From NCBI RefSeq assembly GCF_022410515.1, contig NZ_JACSDI010000012.1, positions 56,130-120,129 on the forward strand: a stretch of 64,000 nt of DNA, in the 5' to 3' direction. A model generated the notes under the pieces. That model saw only the letters and a list, made by a program, of their open reading frames with translations, had not been told where the DNA came from and made no database searches. Made by a program: the position numbers and the translations under genes. The stretch comes from Shewanella cutis. GTDB lineage: Bacteria > Pseudomonadota > Gammaproteobacteria > Enterobacterales > Shewanellaceae. The stretch's first letter is position 1. Each line of letters begins with the position of its first letter. This document shows positions 55,237 through 63,952 of this stretch, in pieces.

Positions 55237-55623
55237 TTAATCGTTAACGTGAGCGATGGCTTCGATTTCCACTTTGACACCCAGTGGAAGATCCTTCACC
55301 GCAAAACAGCTGCGCGCAGGGCAGTCGGTTTTAAAATAAGTTTTATAGACTTCATTAAAGGCGGCAAAGTCACTGATTTCGCTTAAATAACAAGTGGTTT
55401 TAAGCACTGTGTCAAGGCTGCCGCCGCCAGCTTCGAGTACGTATTTAAGATTCTCAAGGCATTGCACCGATTGCTCGCTAATGCCACCGTCAACCACGCC
55501 ACCTTTGTCTTTGCATACTGGCAGTTGCCCAGAGGTGAAAATAAGATTGCCATAGCGAGTCCCGTGGGAATACGGACCGATAGCGGTAGGAGCGCGCTCT
55601 GCATGAATAATGTTTTTCATCAT
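55237..55623 (-). CDS. ridA: RidA family enamine/imine deaminase
   Basis: A 128-residue Rid/YjgF protein: 'ERAPTAIGPYSHGTRYGNLIFTSGQLPV', 'QCLENLKYVLEAGGGSLDTVLKTTCYLSEISDFAAFNEVYKTYF', 'PARSCFAVKDLPLGVKVEIEAIA', with the conserved Arg before Ser-Cys. RidA hydrolyses reactive 2-aminoacrylate to pyruvate. It is first in an operon with the CyuA-like enzyme (22 bases apart) and the YheO-type regulator. Confidence 0.9.
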   Translation of the reverse strand: MMKNIIHAERAPTAIGPYSHGTRYGNLIFTSGQLPVCKDKGGVVDGGISEQSVQCLENLKYVLEAGGGSLDTVLKTTCYLSEISDFAAFNEVYKTYFKTDCPARSCFAVKDLPLGVKVEIEAIAHVND

Positions 55624-56148
55624 GAATTACCAAAGTCTAAATTTGCAACATTATTTGCATTTTTAGTCGATAGAGCAATCGTTATTACAACTATTTTTTA
55701 GCGCGCGATATGTGGCTTTGATTTTATTTTCAATTTATCAATTACTTGAACTTATCTGCGGTAACTGTTGACGATTTGCCACTTGATATTGGACTCAACT
55801 GAATTTGCATCCGATGTTAGCGCATGTTGATTTTTGCAGTTCAACAGTTGGGCGCTGCTGACAAGTGAGTACGTGGTAAGTGATAAATAAGTAAAATCCC
55901 ATCGACCATATTGCGATGTGCTCAATCTGTATGGCTTTATAACGAGTTAAACGATGTGCTTTCAGGCTTTTTTTAACTTGATTGTGACAAAATGTCGCAA
56001 TCTCGTGCGTTGTTTCACGCTTTTATGTGCTTGCGAATGGATTTCTCACATCTCGATTTCATTCTCATTCTCTGTGCTCTTGAGGTCCGGATGGGAGTTT
56101 CTATAATGCTTGCCAATTACTTTAGTTGTCTCTTTTTTGCTAATGCTA
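55624..56148. other. Divergent intergenic region upstream of ridA and the transglutaminase gene
   Basis: About 525 bases before the repeat element. No gene found. It is AT-rich around 55650-55740 in front of ridA. It holds the promoter of the ridA operon; no clear operator palindrome for the YheO-type regulator was identified. Confidence 0.4.
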
Positions 56149-56311
56149 GGGCGTGTTGACGTTTCAGGGGGCGTCTGGCAAGCCCTTGCTCTTACTTTCT
56201 GTCATAAGAGCAGCTCCTCATTTGAGTAGTATAACGACACATCATTCCTCGTTTCGCGAGCACGAGCTTGCTAGAACGAACAAAATTTAATCTCGAAACG
56301 TCAACACGCCC
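56149..56311. repeat. Dispersed palindromic repeat, copy 3 (best preserved)
   Basis: A 163-bp element with perfect 17-bp terminal inverted repeats GGGCGTGTTGACGTTTC (56149-56165) and GAAACGTCAACACGCCC (56295-56311). The interior shares words with copies at 13909 and 35952. No direct repeat at the flanks could be recognised. It ends 20 bases before the start of the transglutaminase-like gene. Confidence 0.85.
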
Positions 56312-56331
56312 GAATAAGGAAGGAATACCGA

Positions 56332-57471
56332 ATGCAAAGACGTGATTTTTTAAAAGGTGCAGCAATTCTCTCGGCAGCAGGAACCGTTATGCCAGTATTG
56401 GCTGCCTTAACACAGACGAGTGCCGTGACAGATAAAAGTGTTGGCCGTCGCCGTTTTACCTTAACTAATACCTATCAATTAGCAGCGCCAGAAGGCTCAT
56501 CAGGCGTGGTGAAGTTATGGGTGCCATTGCCCGAAAATACGGCTTTTCAACAGGTTGAAAAACTTAACTTTAGCGGCACTTATCAAGATGCTTATATCAG
56601 TGCCAATAACCATTATGGCGCCAAAACCCTGTTTGCCACGTGGCCCGATGCCAAGGGCGAGATGACCCTAACGCTAGAGCTAGTGATTGAAACCCAAGAT
56701 TGGGAACCCCTTAAAAGCGGCGAGTTAAGCCATTATCGCGCGCCAGCAAAACCTGAGTATCCTGCTGAAGTGGCCATCTACCTTAAGCCAACCAAGCATA
56801 TGCCCGTCGATGGTATTGTGAAGCAAACCGCCGATAAGATTGTGGGTAAAGAGACCGAACCACTCAAACAAGCACAACTCATTTATAACTGGGTGAGTGC
56901 CAATATGTACCGTGATAACAGTGTGATAGGTTGCGGTAATGGTGATGTGGCTGCGATTCTTGAAAGTGGCAAACTCGGTGGAAAATGTACTGATATCAAC
57001 TCAGTGTTTGTGGCGCTGATGCGCGCAGTGGGTGTGCCAGCCCGTGAAATGTTTGGCATTCGTTTAGGCCAAGCCATCAAAATGGGTAAATACTCCAAAA
57101 AAGCCTTTGGCAGTGCCGACGAGAAAGGGGTTGCCGATGTTACTGGTGGCCAACATTGCCGTGCCATGTTCTACCTTGCTGGTTATGGCTGGTTACCCGC
57201 TGATCCTGCGGATGTGACTAAAATGCGCCTCACCGAGAACAAGGAACATAGCGATCCTGCAGTGCAAGCGGTGAATGACTACCTATTTGGTAACTGGGAA
57301 ATGAATTGGGTAGGCTTTAACTATGGCCGTGACTTTGACTTATTCCCCGCCGCAGAGCAGACTCCACTCAACAATTTTGGTTACCCTTACGCTGAAGTGG
57401 ATGGCGACCCTGTAAATTACTATGAGCCAAAAGTATTTGCCTATGACTACAAGTCAAGCGAGCAGCGTTAA
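56332..57471 (+). CDS. Tat-exported transglutaminase-like protein
   Basis: A 379-residue protein with an N-terminal Tat signal 'RRDFLKG' followed by a hydrophobic stretch, so it crosses the membrane folded. The transglutaminase-like domain has the Cys in 'GGKCTDINSVFVALMRAVGVPAREMFG', the His in 'GGQHCRAMFYLAGYGWLPADPAD' and the Asp close by, giving a Cys-His-Asp triad usual in bacterial TGase-like cysteine peptidases. AGGAAGGAA precedes the start. It overlaps the MerT-like gene, so the three downstream genes are one operon. Confidence 0.85.
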   Translation: MQRRDFLKGAAILSAAGTVMPVLAALTQTSAVTDKSVGRRRFTLTNTYQLAAPEGSSGVVKLWVPLPENTAFQQVEKLNFSGTYQDAYISANNHYGAKTLFATWPDAKGEMTLTLELVIETQDWEPLKSGELSHYRAPAKPEYPAEVAIYLKPTKHMPVDGIVKQTADKIVGKETEPLKQAQLIYNWVSANMYRDNSVIGCGNGDVAAILESGKLGGKCTDINSVFVALMRAVGVPAREMFGIRLGQAIKMGKYSKKAFGSADEKGVADVTGGQHCRAMFYLAGYGWLPADPADVTKMRLTENKEHSDPAVQAVNDYLFGNWEMNWVGFNYGRDFDLFPAAEQTPLNNFGYPYAEVDGDPVNYYEPKVFAYDYKSSEQR

Positions 57472-57805
57472 ACCGCTGCTTGCCACCATGGCCGCCGCAG
57501 TGATTGCGGCGGTCGCCTCCAGCCTTTGCTGTATTGCGCCCTTAATCTATTTAGTGTTTGGCGTATCTGCCGCGGGGCTGTCGGGGTTATCGAGTTTAGG
57601 TTGGTTACAAGTGCCTATGTTTATCCTGTCAACCGGTCTGATTTTGCTGGGTTTTTGGCGTTTATACTTTGCTAAAAAACCACTCTGTACTGGCAAGTTT
57701 AGCCGAGGACAAATGTTGCTTATCTATTGGCTTAGCGTGCCGATTGTGCTGGCCTTTCAGCTCTATCCTTTTGTTTTACCTTGGCTACTAGAGGTGTTTG
57801 AATGA
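57443..57805 (+). CDS. MerT-like heavy-metal transporter
   Basis: A membrane protein of about 120 residues with three helices and the characteristic vicinal cysteines in the first helix ('SSLCCIAPLIYLVFG'), as in MerT, which brings Hg(II) across the inner membrane. A single later Cys ('KKPLCTG') could be the cytoplasmic partner. The start at 57443 lies inside the end of the transglutaminase gene; an upstream ATG at 57422 is also in frame. No merR or merA is next to it, so the metal may not be mercury. Confidence 0.82.
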   Translation: MTTSQASSVKPLLATMAAAVIAAVASSLCCIAPLIYLVFGVSAAGLSGLSSLGWLQVPMFILSTGLILLGFWRLYFAKKPLCTGKFSRGQMLLIYWLSVPIVLAFQLYPFVLPWLLEVFE

Positions 57806-58110
57806 AGCCACTATCACGTATCACAGGATTGACTCTATTAGTCATCACATCATTGGGATTTACGCCCTACACTTGGGCAGACAATCTGTTGGTCACACTC
57901 GATGTTAAAGGCATGACTTGCCCATTGTGCGTCACCGTCGTCAATCAAGCCCTGCGCAAAACCGATGGCGTGATCAAAGCCAAAGCCAATCTGAAAACCG
58001 AGCAAGCGGTAGTGACAGTCGCTGAGGATTATAACCTCGACAATCTGCTAAAAGCTGTTGATGCCACCGGATATAAAGGCAGCATCAACAAGGTCGAAAA
58101 GCAGAGTTGA
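57802..58110 (+). CDS. MerP-like periplasmic heavy-metal-binding protein
   Basis: A 102-residue protein with a signal peptide ending near 'YTWA-DN' and a heavy-metal-associated domain: 'LDVKGMTCPLCVTVVNQALRKTDGVIKAKANLKTEQAVVTV', metal motif MTCPLC (CxxC), as in MerP. It should hand metal to the MerT-like protein. Translation is coupled by a 4-base ATGA overlap. A Tat-transglutaminase/MerT/MerP arrangement without mercuric reductase is unusual. Confidence 0.87.
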   Translation: MKPLSRITGLTLLVITSLGFTPYTWADNLLVTLDVKGMTCPLCVTVVNQALRKTDGVIKAKANLKTEQAVVTVAEDYNLDNLLKAVDATGYKGSINKVEKQS

Positions 58111-58147
58111 GAAGCTTTTAGCCGTTCGAGTGAATCGTTAGTACAGG

Positions 58148-61111
58148 CTAATCTTGGCTTTCTAGAACGGCTTTTAAGCGCGCAAAGGTTTTCATTGAGT
58201 CCGTGGCTAACATCGTTTGATACGCTGGATTTTGGGCATGTAACTCATATTGATTCTGTGCTGTTTTTCTAACAACGCGGAGCAAATACTGGTTATCACC
58301 CGTATCGTCTTGGGTTTCAATTGCCATGGTCAGGTTTGAGATCGAGCCTGCGCTCTCTGGCGTGACCCATTCCAGCAGCAATAAATCGCCATCTTGAATT
58401 GGATTTTTACCCCCATTCATCGAATTGCCCGATGCGGGGGCTACAAAGTGCCGTTTGGGATCAAGTAAACCGTAGCCAGAAGGAACGCAATAGTGCTCGG
58501 CATTTTGTGCTGAACCGTGCTTAAAGTGGCCACAGGCGATTTTCAGTTCAGGATAGAAGGGTAACAATGTTCCTTCTGTTGATGGTGTTGACTCAAAAGG
58601 TAACACCTGCGCCAGTGGTTTTGCTGTCGTGTTGGTATTTTTGGTGTTGTTAGTGCTGGCATTGCTCGTGTTCACCGTGGCTTGTTGCTGCGGGCGCTGC
58701 ACATATTGTGCTAAACGCAAATCGACTAGCTCTTGTACCCAATCATGCAGCAGTTCGATATCCGCTTCATCTATTGCAAATGTAGCCACAAAACGCTGCA
58801 TAGCGTCTATTTGAAACCACGGCGGTGTTTTACTGTTGGCCTTTGTAAAAGCCTTAATTGGATTGTCTTTCCAATAAGTTAGCCAGCCTTTATCCTGAGC
58901 CTTAAATTGTTTGGCGGCCTGCGTTAATTCCTGCGCCATTAAATCGGGTCTGCGACAAAATACGGCATGGCTACGCTCAGCAAGTGCCGCAAGCGTGGGC
59001 GGATTGCGTAAACCATCAAGTTCGAGCAGGGCTTCGAGCAAAATGGCTTTGAAGGATTTTGTCATGGTGGTGGTTTCAACTCCATGCAGCAAAAAATCAC
59101 CATAACGCGTCACCATGTCCGAGAAGCGCGACTCAGCCTCTTGGCTAGCGACAAGGTGGAACCAGCTTTGTGCTTGTTGACGCACTTTATTCATCTCAAT
59201 GCCGTGATGGTAAAACTCGCTGGCGGTGGGACGATGGGCTAACTGGTTTGCAAGTTGTTGATATTCTTCTTGTACAGAAAAGCGCAACCGTTTAACTAAG
59301 CTTTGCCAAAACTCAATCAGTTCCAGATCAAAATTGACATGGCAACCTTTGGGCAGCGTGTTGACTTGATTGAGATTTTTTAATACTTCCCGCAGACTGC
59401 CAAGGTTGTATAGCGTTGTAGGCCGATTTAAAAATGACTCGTGATTACCAATAAAATCAAGCACAACCAGTTTTTGCTTTTGGGTTTGATGGCTAAGACG
59501 CAAGCCTCTACCTAACTGCTGCAAAAACAGGATTTTTGACTCGGTTGGTCGGATCATCAAAATGGTATCAATCGCTGGCAGATCCGTGCCTTCATTAAAT
59601 AAATCGACAGAGAAAATAACCTCGATACGTCCTTGCGCTAACCATTGCAGTGCTTGATTACGGCGTACTTTTGAATCGCTGTAAACGGCGATGGCGTTAA
59701 TGCCTTTGTTGGTGAAATACTTCGCCATAAAGTCAGCATGTTTTTTGGAGACACAAAAGGCTAAGGTGCGACTTTGCTTACTTTGTTGCCAATGATGCAG
59801 AACATGGGCTGCGCGGTGTTGGGTGGCAAGGGCATTATCCAAAGTATCGGGATCAAACTTGCCGTTTCGCCAAGGGATGTCTTGATAATTGACCGCTTGA
59901 TCGTAAATGCCGTGATAATCAAACGGCACCAGCAATTTCCCATCAATGCCATGCACTAGATTGCGTTCAAAGACTAGGTTGTTATCGCATAAGCTGAGGA
60001 TATCCGCTTGATCCGAACGCTCTGGTGTGGCGGTTAAACCAAGGAGAAATTGGGGACGAAAATAGGCCAGCAGTTGGCGGTAACTTTTGGCTGCCGCGTG
60101 ATGGAATTCGTCCACCACAATATAATCGAAATGATCGGCAGCAAAGCGCTGTAGATGCTGTTGCTTGCCAAGGGTGGCTACCGAGGCAAAAAGATAGTCC
60201 GCCTTTTCATCTTGATTCAAGCCATTGTACGAACCTGTTTTTGCCTCAGGCACTAATTGATTAAAGGTCTTTTCCGCTTGAATAAGGATTTCTTCTCGGT
60301 GGGCAACAAACAGTACCTTTTTGGCCTCAGTTTGCAGGGTATCAAATGCGGCTAACCAGGTTTTGCCCATGCCCGTTGCCAGTACCACTAATCCTCTGGT
60401 GAAACCCTGTTCACGGCTCGCCTTCAGTGCTGCTAATGCCTCCATTTGTACGGCATTGGGCGTGGGTGGCTCGATATGTTCTTGTTCTTCGTAAAGACTA
60501 ACGGCGGCAATACCCCGTTGCTGCTTCGTGTGCTGGTAGCGACTAAGGTAGCTGTCGATCCACACATGGGTCAGCGACTGACTCTGATTGTGGTTAAAAA
60601 TCGCCTCAAACTGCTGACGGATATGGGCAAACTCAAGCGCCGCGGGTGAGGTGAGTGGCAGCTCAAAATCATGGCGTAAGGCCCATTCATGGCTGTGTAA
60701 TAAGGCAGTTTTACTGATGTTATTAGAGCCAATCCATGCGCAACCTTCGATTATTTCATCCTGCTCGCTACGGATAAAAATGTACGACTTCATGTGAAAG
60801 CTTTGCTGGCCGCACACAAATATTTTGCATTTGGCACCACGTTCGGCCAGTAGCATCAAACGGCGCAGGGCAACAGGATGGCTGATGCAGAGATAATCCG
60901 ACGTTAGCAGTTTTAAGCTCGCACCACTTTGTAATGCATCAAGCAGCGGATCAAACAGTAAATCGAGACCTGACGGTTGGATAAAAGAGACGGAAATTTC
61001 GATTTCACTGGCGTGATTAATGGCTTGAATAAGCCTTGGTAGCAAGGGATCGTTTGCCCCGCCGTAGGACAGTTTTTTGCCTGAGTAGAGTGAGGTTTGT
61101 TGTTCTATCAT
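58148..61111 (-). CDS. PLD nuclease - SF2 helicase - S24-like fusion
   Basis: A 987-residue multidomain protein. Residues about 20-170: a phospholipase-D-like domain with 'HMKSYIFIRS' (H106, K108) and 'GSNNISKT' (128-). Residues about 215-540: a superfamily 2 helicase with Walker A 'ATGMGKT' (245-251), 'VDEFHHA' (334-337) and motif VI 'QLGRGLRLS'. A middle helical region follows, then a Ser/Thr/Asn-rich linker near 825-850, and a C-terminal S24/LexA-type domain with 'GNSMNGGKNPIQDGDLLLLEW' (Ser at 897). The Lys usually needed by S24 peptidases is not clear ('LLRVVRK'), so the domain may be regulatory. Related PLD-helicase proteins carry DUF3427. It is three bases downstream of a methyltransferase gene. 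Confidence 0.85.
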   Translation of the reverse strand: MIEQQTSLYSGKKLSYGGANDPLLPRLIQAINHASEIEISVSFIQPSGLDLLFDPLLDALQSGASLKLLTSDYLCISHPVALRRLMLLAERGAKCKIFVCGQQSFHMKSYIFIRSEQDEIIEGCAWIGSNNISKTALLHSHEWALRHDFELPLTSPAALEFAHIRQQFEAIFNHNQSQSLTHVWIDSYLSRYQHTKQQRGIAAVSLYEEQEHIEPPTPNAVQMEALAALKASREQGFTRGLVVLATGMGKTWLAAFDTLQTEAKKVLFVAHREEILIQAEKTFNQLVPEAKTGSYNGLNQDEKADYLFASVATLGKQQHLQRFAADHFDYIVVDEFHHAAAKSYRQLLAYFRPQFLLGLTATPERSDQADILSLCDNNLVFERNLVHGIDGKLLVPFDYHGIYDQAVNYQDIPWRNGKFDPDTLDNALATQHRAAHVLHHWQQSKQSRTLAFCVSKKHADFMAKYFTNKGINAIAVYSDSKVRRNQALQWLAQGRIEVIFSVDLFNEGTDLPAIDTILMIRPTESKILFLQQLGRGLRLSHQTQKQKLVVLDFIGNHESFLNRPTTLYNLGSLREVLKNLNQVNTLPKGCHVNFDLELIEFWQSLVKRLRFSVQEEYQQLANQLAHRPTASEFYHHGIEMNKVRQQAQSWFHLVASQEAESRFSDMVTRYGDFLLHGVETTTMTKSFKAILLEALLELDGLRNPPTLAALAERSHAVFCRRPDLMAQELTQAAKQFKAQDKGWLTYWKDNPIKAFTKANSKTPPWFQIDAMQRFVATFAIDEADIELLHDWVQELVDLRLAQYVQRPQQQATVNTSNASTNNTKNTNTTAKPLAQVLPFESTPSTEGTLLPFYPELKIACGHFKHGSAQNAEHYCVPSGYGLLDPKRHFVAPASGNSMNGGKNPIQDGDLLLLEWVTPESAGSISNLTMAIETQDDTGDNQYLLRVVRKTAQNQYELHAQNPAYQTMLATDSMKTFARLKAVLESQD

Positions 61112-61114
61112 GGT

Positions 61115-61693
61115 TTACCGCTTAAGGAGTACTGCATTGAGCCACTGTTCGTTTTCACGTCCTACGCGTAAATCGGTTGTTAGCCAGACTTTATCAATCA
61201 CAAGTGGCGAACCAGTTAATAGCTCGGCTAAGAGTGCTTCATCACAGTGGGTAAAGCTGCGGCCATCACGTTCGACTTCACCCTGTCCATATTTGAATGA
61301 ACAGTAAAATGCACCGCCCGATTTCAACATACTGGCAAGGTGCGCGAAGGTATCTGGTAGTGAGGCTTTTGCGACATGCAGCAGCGAGGCACAGGCCCAA
61401 ATACCGTCATATTGCTGAGTCGATGTGAACTGCATAAAGGTGGCAACCCTAACAGGCTTGCCGAGCAACTGCTGAGCGAGCGTGGCAAGAGCTGCACTGG
61501 CATCAAAGGCATCGACGTGAAAACCAAATTCGATCAAACGTTTACTGTCTCGACCTGAGCCGCAACCCGCATCAAGCACGTTGCCACCTTTCGGTAAGTA
61601 AGGGGTAAATTGTTCAAGTAGGGAGGAAGAGTCAACTTCTACCGTCGAGGCATAAAACGAGCTGGCGTTCTGGTTATAAAAATCGATGGACAT
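61115..61693 (-). CDS. Class I SAM-dependent methyltransferase
   Basis: A 192-residue methyltransferase with the SAM-binding glycine motif 'GGNVLDAGCGSGRDSKRLIEFGFHVDAFDAS' and the motif IV-like 'YDGIWACASLLHV'. The absence of DPPY or NPPF motifs argues against a DNA adenine/cytosine-N4 methyltransferase; it looks like the small-molecule type. Only three bases separate it from the helicase fusion downstream, so the two are cotranscribed. The substrate is unknown. Confidence 0.85.
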   Translation of the reverse strand: MSIDFYNQNASSFYASTVEVDSSSLLEQFTPYLPKGGNVLDAGCGSGRDSKRLIEFGFHVDAFDASAALATLAQQLLGKPVRVATFMQFTSTQQYDGIWACASLLHVAKASLPDTFAHLASMLKSGGAFYCSFKYGQGEVERDGRSFTHCDEALLAELLTGSPLVIDKVWLTTDLRVGRENEQWLNAVLLKR

Positions 61694-61841
61694 AAAGACT
61701 CCTTATCAGCCTGACGATAGTAGCGTTTTAGTCTTTATTGTTCAATGCGTTAGAAAGTACGATGTTCAGCCTGATAGCTTGAAAGGACGAGTATTATAAG
61801 GGATTGGTTGATGTTAAGGAGCGCGCTGGCGGGCTAATAAC

Positions 61842-61876
61842 AAGGGGTTAACAGGTGAGTGTTAACCCCTTTTTTG
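61842..61876. terminator. Hairpin terminator after the cupin gene
   Basis: AAGGGGTTAAC / GTTAACCCCTT stem with an eight-base loop, 26 bases past the cupin stop at 61902 on the minus strand. The T run is stronger on the plus strand. Confidence 0.7.
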
Positions 61877-61901
61877 AAGCGTTTTACTTCAGTTTTTTAA
61901 A

Positions 61902-62645
61902 TCATTTTTTGAAGAAGGCTTCGTTGGTGCCGTATGGGCCTAAGTTTAAATCGCGTTTGCGGATGGCATCTACGCGGTCAAAGGCTTCTTCGGCCACGCG
62001 TAGGTTTTTAACATCTTTACGCCAGTAGTATTTAAATCCATCAAAGTGCGCGTTGTTCGGATACCAGTAAAACACACCTAAACCTTCTTTATTGAGGATT
62101 GGGGTGTTGTGGATATGGGCACCTGGAATATAGAAGTATTGACCTTTGGCCAGTGTTTCAAATTTATTGTTTGCCAGTGTTTTACTGGTGCCGTTGACCA
62201 CGTAGTAACACTCTGGTTGACCGTGGAAATGTGGCTCATGGTCTGATTTCAAACCATTGGTGATACCGATAACCATTGGGCTGTCTGAGAGTTCTTTCCA
62301 GATATAACCCACAGGTGAGTTTTTAGGATCGCAGTTTTTGGCTTCGAGTACGTTACCGTGGTCATCCAAGGTTTTACAAAAACGTTGGTCTGCGGCAATG
62401 CTGTCATTGGGTTTGATGGTGTTAAAGTCGATTTTGCCTGCTTCCCAATCGGCAATGTAGGCCTCGATTTCAGGGTTACGGCACTGCTCTGGCATGGTGT
62501 TTTGCGGCACATAGGGCGTGCTGTCGTACGGCACTGGCGTCATTTGTTGATAGGGTAGTTGCGCGTGGTTACATTGTGGACCTTGAGCCATAACAGCTGT
62601 AGAAGTCAGTGCGGCTAATCCGAAAAGCATTTTTAATTTCATCAT
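61902..62645 (-). CDS. Exported cupin-domain protein
   Basis: A 247-residue protein with a signal peptide ending at 'AVMA-QG'. Beyond about residue 120 comes a single cupin with motif 1 'HEPHFHGQPECYYVVNG' (H.H...E) and motif 2 'GQYFYIPGAHIHNTP', giving a three-His/one-Glu metal site. The N-terminal 90 residues are Pro/Gln-rich with several Cys ('QCNHAQL', 'EQCRNP', 'NCDPKN') and hold another 'FCKTLDDHGN'. The best known exported or small metal cupins are lyases or dioxygenases, but the reaction cannot be fixed here. It lies next to a DcaP-like porin gene, 171 bases downstream of it. Confidence 0.78.
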   Translation of the reverse strand: MMKLKMLFGLAALTSTAVMAQGPQCNHAQLPYQQMTPVPYDSTPYVPQNTMPEQCRNPEIEAYIADWEAGKIDFNTIKPNDSIAADQRFCKTLDDHGNVLEAKNCDPKNSPVGYIWKELSDSPMVIGITNGLKSDHEPHFHGQPECYYVVNGTSKTLANNKFETLAKGQYFYIPGAHIHNTPILNKEGLGVFYWYPNNAHFDGFKYYWRKDVKNLRVAEEAFDRVDAIRKRDLNLGPYGTNEAFFKK

Positions 62646-62815
62646 TCCAATCCTATTTTTAAATCGCTTAATGGCAATATTGTGTTGGTTATTTTGTTAC
62701 ATGACTAACAATAAAGTGATTGGTTAATGGTAAAGGTGAATTGGATCACGGCATGTTTTGAGTGGCAAACTTATTCGTGACTTTACTCGCGAATAATCTT
62801 ACCGTCCGAGTCGTT

Positions 62816-63898
62816 TTAGAGCTGCAATTGTATGCTTAACTGCGCGTAGTTGGACTTTCCCTGCTGCGCATTGGGATGAGCAGAGCTGTTGTGATCCTCA
62901 ATTTGATAGCGGCCCAGTTCAACACCTAGGGTGAGTGCTTGGGTTAAATTGGTAAACAGATTCACACCAACGTGGCTGCGATCCGTTTGTTCTCTCTCTG
63001 TGCTGGTGTGCCCAAAAAATACGCTCGAACGGGTGTAGTCAGTCCAAAAGTGCCTGTAGGCAAACATGGCAGACGTCGTGGTTTCTAATTCTCCTTGGAT
63101 GATATCGCGCGCGGCATCGGTGCCGACATAACGACCTAGGTGGCCGTAATGCAATTGCAGACGCAGATCATCTTGGCCAAAGGTAAAGAGTTTGGCGGCA
63201 AGGGAGAGCCCGCCAGCCCATTGCGACGTGCCCGCTGGATCTAAATAACGCACTAAGCCCGAGATAGACACATTGCCCCACTCGCCGGATTGGTTGTAGC
63301 GGGCAATCATGTCTGGGATGTAATCATGACTGGTATCAATCCAGTCAGGTTTGGCTGCTGTGGCGTTGGTTATCCCATCGGTTTGGGCTTGGGTGCCATA
63401 GGTGTAGGGATTTTCGAGCGCGAATTGCCATTGTTCGGTGCTATAGCGGATAAGTGCTTGTCTTACCATGGCTTGTCCAACTAATGGCCCTCCTAAATCG
63501 GCTGTTTCGGCAAAGGTACTGGTATTGACTAAGGTTGACCAAGTTTGTCCAGCGGTGACGCCTTGATAACCGATATAGGCATGCCTAAGTCGTGGACTGT
63601 AGGAGTTGGAGATTATCGGATTCCCTTGGCTTGAGCCGACAAAATCGATTTCAGCAAAGGCTTTGGCTTCATCGGTGTTGAGCGACAGGTTAAAGCGGCT
63701 TTCTTGGGCGCCAAATTGGGTGCGTTTGCTGTGCTCGACAACCTTGCCTCCGCCTGTCCAACTGTCTTGAAAGGCCACGTTGCCTTCAACAAAGCGGGTG
63801 TTGGCCTTAATAAATCCGCCTAACTGCACATCGGCGGCATACAGGGAGGATGAACAGATAAAATAAACGGCAAGTGTAGGTAAAGATTGTAGTTTCAT
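62816..63898 (-). CDS. DcaP-like outer-membrane porin
   Basis: A 360-residue outer-membrane protein with signal peptide ending near 'SLYA-AD' and alternating amphipathic strands. The start 'VQLGGFIKANTRFVEGNVAFQDSW' and 'QFGAQESRFNLSLNTDEAKAFAEIDFVGS', 'RLRHAYIGYQGVTAGQTWSTLVN' fit the DcaP trimeric channel family, which admits dicarboxylates and similar compounds. The C-terminus 'YAQLSIQLQL' ends in Leu rather than the usual Phe. A hairpin with a T run lies just upstream, within the leader or ending the previous gene. Confidence 0.82.
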   Translation of the reverse strand: MKLQSLPTLAVYFICSSSLYAADVQLGGFIKANTRFVEGNVAFQDSWTGGGKVVEHSKRTQFGAQESRFNLSLNTDEAKAFAEIDFVGSSQGNPIISNSYSPRLRHAYIGYQGVTAGQTWSTLVNTSTFAETADLGGPLVGQAMVRQALIRYSTEQWQFALENPYTYGTQAQTDGITNATAAKPDWIDTSHDYIPDMIARYNQSGEWGNVSISGLVRYLDPAGTSQWAGGLSLAAKLFTFGQDDLRLQLHYGHLGRYVGTDAARDIIQGELETTTSAMFAYRHFWTDYTRSSVFFGHTSTEREQTDRSHVGVNLFTNLTQALTLGVELGRYQIEDHNSSAHPNAQQGKSNYAQLSIQLQL

Positions 63899-63921
63899 CG
63901 TTCACTCTATGGGGAAAACGT

Positions 63922-63952
63922 AAAAAAAAAGCCCTAACGAATAGGGCCAAAA
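63922..63952 (-). terminator. Terminator upstream of the porin gene
   Basis: On the minus strand GGCCCTA / TAGGGC(C) with a five-base loop and a long run of T. It either ends a gene to the right of the window or acts as a leader attenuator for the porin gene, whose start is 24 bases away. Confidence 0.8.
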
